Source: Chelydra serpentina
Lineage: Eukaryota; Chordata; Testudines; Chelydridae
Direction: 5' to 3'
Assembly: GCA_037349315.1 (NCBI GenBank)
Contig: JBAIAC010000160.1
Coordinates: 293,001-357,000, forward strand
Length of the DNA stretch: 64,000 bases
Part shown: in pieces, positions 61,074 to 64,000 of the stretch
How the letters are laid out: each line of letters begins with the position of its first letter
Numbering within the stretch: position 1 is the stretch's first letter
Notes under the pieces: model-generated
The model's input: only the letters and a program-made list of their open reading frames with translations
What the model was told of the DNA's origin: nothing
Database searches by the model: none
Program-made: the position numbers and the translations under genes

Positions 61074-61668
61074 AAGAAAAAGAGGCCTGTGGTCTGGCCG
61101 AGCAAGAAGGGAAACCTGCACACCCTAGAGCAGACCCAGGATGGCCAAGGTGACACCTCAGCGCAAGAAGAAGTGCCGCTGCACGTTTTGTCTTTGGCAG
61201 TGGGCTCACATGGGTACTGGGGAGCCCCGTTGTTGGATGGCAAACGCATGGAACTGGACACCGGTGCAGCCGTCGCGCTGGGCTCCGAGACTGTGTATAA
61301 AGAAAAGCTACAGCATCTTCCGCTTAAGGCAACAAAAACTGTTCTGAAGACGTATACGGGAGAAGCTGTGCCCTTGTTGGGCACTATTGATGTTAAGGGG
61401 GAGCTCAATGGACAGGCTGCTAAATTGCCGCTGTTTGTGGTGAGAGGTAATTACCCAGCCTTAATGGGTCGGTCTTGGCTTGGGAAGATTCAGCTGAATT
61501 GGGCAGAAGTGCACCGAATGACTAAAGGAGAAACCGGTCTCACCGCTGTACTAAGGAAACATGCTGCTGTTTTTGGAGAGGATCTGGGAAGTATGAAGGG
61601 AATCACTGTGACATTGAACATTAAACCTGACAGTCAACCAATATGTCTGAAAGCCCGAACTGTGCCAT
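61074..61668 (+). pseudogene. gypsy pol fragment: protease and start of reverse transcriptase
   Basis: In the same frame as the second part of gag, directly after its stop. The aspartic protease active-site motif is in MELDTGAAVALGSE, and a PALMGRSWLGKIQLNW segment corresponds to the ILG-type end of retropepsins. Then HAAVFGEDLGSMKG and LKARTVPY mark the first part of reverse transcriptase. It stops near 61668 at unrelated sequence; polymerase core, RNase H and integrase are absent, so the element cannot move by itself. Confidence 0.82.
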
Positions 61669-61862
61669 ATTGTCTCTGCCCCCCTGTTCTCTAGCCCAGA
61701 GTGACTCTCAGCCAGCGTAACACAGGAGGGTTTATTGAGCGTTGAACACAGCACAGGAACTCTCAGGGCCCTCAGGCCTGGCCTCCCCCCAGCCCAGCAC
61801 ATCCAGCTCTCTCCTGTATCCCGGTGGGCTCTGCCTGCTCCCTCTCCCCAGCCCAGAGCCCC

Positions 61863-62303
61863 CCAGTAGCGTAGGCAGGTCCGGAGCACAGGGGGAGCGG
61901 CGCTATAAAAAGGCGCCTCCCCAGGCTCCCCCTGTACTCACCTGGCGGCGCCTCCGGGAGGCACTCCGGGTCCTCCCAGAGGTGAAAGTAAGCCGGTCCG
62001 GTCCGGTACCGGCAAGAGCAAGTACGCTGTGCCGGACCGGACCGGCTTCCCCGGCGGTGACTTAAAGGGCCCGCAGCTCCAGCCGCTGCGGGGAGCCCTG
62101 GGCCCTTTAAAGCGCCGCCGGAGCTCCGGCAGCGGGGCTCGGGCGGGGATTTCAAAGGCCCACGGCTCCTGCAGCCGCGGGGAGCAGCGGGCCTTTTAAA
62201 TCCCCACCCGAGCCCAGCTCCGGCAGCGGGGCTTGGGCGCCGCCGCTTGTGCTCACAGGGGGAGCAGCCGCTCCCCCTAATCCCCCCCTGGCTACGCCAC
62301 TGG
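61863..62303. mobile_element. 441-bp terminal-inverted-repeat element
   Basis: CCAGTAGCGTAGGCAGG and, from the other end, CCAGTGGCGTAGCCAGG are inverted ends with two differences. AGCCCC flanks both sides (61857-61862, 62304-62309). GC-rich inside, with a GGTCCGGTCCGG palindrome (about 61990-62050) and two imperfect copies of a CCGGAGCTCCGGCAGCGG-type segment. Family not named by me. Confidence 0.7.
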
Positions 62304-62309
62304 AGCCCC

Positions 62310-63160
62310 CCCCCACCTTGCTGCCCCACTGGGCAGGGGATATCCCTGGCCCCAAGCCCTGCCTCTGTCCATTGTCTTCTCTCCAGGTAAACAGACCTGC
62401 AAACAGGGTCGTCTGGGCCTCTTCTCGTCTCTGACCCCTCTGGCTGGAACCGGCTGGTTAGGCCCCCGGGGCTCCTCTCTTCGCAGCCCATTGTTCTCCC
62501 ACTGGCCAGGACCGGCTGCGGACTCCTGAGCTGGCTTCTGGGTCACCTGTCGCCACGTCCATGGCTGGGGTCCCCAGTCCACTCGCCAGTCCCCTGTAAC
62601 AACAAACTCCCTCTCCCATCACCTCGTTACACCCGTAACACCCAGGGAAACCGAGTCCCACCCCCTCTGCATGCAAACCCCTAGGGAACCAAGAAAACCC
62701 CCATAGGCAACAAGGAAAACCCCATGCTGTCACAGGGGTTACTATGTCGGCCTTGTAACCCTGGGTGTCAGGTCGCTGTGCAGCTTTGATCTAGAGCTCT
62801 GATCCCAACAACCGACCAGCAGCCCACAGCCTCACCCTGGGTCTGCCCCACCTGTTACTCCTCACAGGCTGACCTGACCCCGCTTCCAGCCCTGGATTCG
62901 CCCCCCAATCACCCTACTGCCACTCAGAGCCACAGCCGTGGGGGTGCTGACGGAGGGAGGGGTGACTCTGGGATGGGGTTCTTCTCGAAAGATGGCTGCA
63001 GAAAGGTGGGGCTCAGCTCTGTCAGCGACCTGCCCAGTTGCCTCGCTGACAGAGGATGCCGACATTTCTGTAAGGCGCATAAAGGGGGTATTTGGCTTCC
63101 TAGCGAATGTGAGGAATGTACAATTATGAGAGGGAATTTCCATCCCTCCATCAGCTGTAC
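62310..63160. other. no gene recognised
   Basis: The flanks of the inserted element (61690-61860 and 62310-62730) read as one retroelement-like sequence (GGGTTTATTGAGC, many CCC tracts), but I cannot name it. 62740-63160 has nothing I recognise. Confidence 0.4.
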
Positions 63161-63166
63161 TTCAGG

Positions 63167-63239
63167 GCCCCAGTGGCCTAATGGATAAGGCATTGGCTTC
63201 CTAAGCCAGAGATTGTGGGTTCAAGTCCCGTCTGGGGTG
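63167..63239 (+). tRNA. tRNA-Arg (CCT)
   Basis: 73 nt. Acceptor GCCCCAG/CTGGGGT (one wobble), discriminator G where A is usual. D arm GGCCTAATGGATAAGGC, stem TTGGC/GCCAG around TTCCTAA with CCT, T arm GTGGG/CCCGT (wobbles) around TTCAAGT. First T4 at about 63279, 40 bp away. Decodes AGG. It stands apart from the duplicated cassettes. Confidence 0.87.
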
Positions 63240-64000
63240 AAAAGCTACTTTATTCTGTACACTGCAAAGAAACCTCAGTTTTATCTTCACCAAGGAAGCT
63301 GGGAGATGGTTGAACACAAAGTTCTGGGTCTTGGGAACAATCCCCCAGAAATGGCATCTTCCACTCGACAAATGCTTTCTAAACCCATCAGTAGCAAACA
63401 CTTAATACTAGTGTTTGTCTGAGAATAGAGTGAAGGGGAGTGTTTAAGCCGACAAGTCAATGAACAAAACTCCTCTCTACTGGCTCTTTGTCTACAGCAG
63501 GCCGGCACAACATGCTGCCTGGATGGGCTCACTGTGCAGCCTGCGGGGGGTGTGAGTAGGAGGGCTCACTGTGCGGCCCAAAATCTGGGACAGTGTCCAT
63601 TGGTCCTTTTTGCTGCTTGTCTCTGGGCTGGGGGTAGGGTGACCAGATGTCCCCATTTTATAGGGACAGTCCTGATTTTTACGTCTTTTGCTTATATAGG
63701 TTCCTATTACCACCCACCCCCCTCCCGATTTTGGGGGGAAGATCTTATTCTACTTCTAGCAAAGAGACATTTTTCTTTAACCTTAATTATACTACCTTAG
63801 GGGCCCGCTATAACATATTACCAAGCTTCAATACAAAGTCATATAAAAGTTATACAAAAATGCATAATGCAGAGATTTATCTACAACTGTATTGATTGAC
63901 TGTTGTGTGCAGTAATATAGTGACCCCTGGGGGATGGGTGAAGAGGTGTGTGATGGTGGGGCCGAGCGGGGAGGGGGCAGGTCCTATTTTACTGCTGTGA
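63240..64000. other. no gene; truncated 124-bp family copy inside
   Basis: 63635-63735 starts TAGGGTGACCAGATGTCCCC and follows the 124-bp family without its second end. The rest has no feature I can support. Confidence 0.5.

Noticed and set aside
61772..62491. Minus-strand frame of about 240 codons, rich in Gly, Arg and Pro
   Set aside because: It crosses the edge of the GC-rich transposon and its flank; composition, not conservation, keeps it open.

Overview
This looks like a piece of a cryptodiran turtle genome. The evidence is the repeat content: chicken-repeat-1 (CR1) LINE 3' ends with the text typical of turtles, a tRNA-derived SINE with a CR1-like tail, many short hAT-type elements with 8-bp target duplications, and a Ty3/gypsy element. 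I see no convincing protein-coding host gene. The only real coding sequence is the damaged gag and pol of the gypsy element. The species cannot be told from sequence reading alone.

The window is a dense tRNA gene cluster. I find about 55 tRNA loci on both strands. Roughly 30 fold well: Thr (TGT, AGT), Ile-TAT with intron, Val-AAC, initiator Met-CAT, Ser (AGA, GCT), Gly-TCC, Cys-GCA, Phe-GAA, Asn-GTT, Lys (CTT, TTT), Gln-TTG, and Arg (TCG, CCT). The rest are decayed copies, including intron-bearing tRNA-Tyr relics. Most are followed by a T-run that can serve as an RNA polymerase III terminator.

The cluster grew by copying cassettes. Thr cassettes lie at 1-770, 960-1745, 13090-13850, 44480-45200(-) and 58370-59110(-), with scraps at 40150-40450 and 47190-47405. 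The Val/Tyr/iMet cassette with a 44-bp G-rich minisatellite lies at 4058-5675, 17395-18375, 26780-28900 and 48765-50480(-). Ser-AGA cassettes lie at 11340-13100, 20200-21120, 43020-44630 and 53870-54545, and a fifth Ser-AGA gene at 28987 has different flanks. Larger blocks are 3474-5340 with 26196-28060, 5676-8745 with 23397-26740, 17320-19450 with 47550-50560 (inverted), 13120-14510 with 57589-59090 (inverted), 44640-46930 with 58555-60840, and 40580-41430 with 54550-55400. There are two palindromes: 36247-37690, with an iMet gene in each arm, and 33690-34210 with 35450-35970.

By region: 1-2400 Thr, Thr pseudogene, Phe-like, Ile; 2400-4050 a hAT element and cassette flank; 4050-5700 Val, Tyr relic, iMet, minisatellite; 5700-10200 CR1 foldback, hAT fragment and unique sequence; 10200-16100 Gly relic, Ser, Thr, Cys and a solo LTR; 16600-22900 Phe relic, Val, iMet, an LTR, two Ser, Gly; 23400-29100 second copy of the Val/iMet block and Ser; 29100-32200 mostly unique AT-rich sequence with Gly, Asn and Ile relics; 33500-37700 Val, Phe, Ile and the two palindromes; 37670-38080 a 57-bp minisatellite; 39200-46900 Asn, relics, Thr, Lys, a Gln relic and gypsy copy 1; 47000-50800 Arg, LTR, minisatellite, iMet, Val and a Lys-like gene; 50844-52607 a long terminal-inverted-repeat element; 52860-53440 a second 57-bp minisatellite; 54250-60840 Ser, Lys, Cys, Thr, Lys, Gln and gypsy copy 2; 61700-64000 a short inverted-repeat element and Arg-CCT.

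All coordinates and pairings come from reading by eye. Boundaries of repeat blocks are good to about 10-50 bases. tRNA ends are usually exact because the acceptor stems can be paired.
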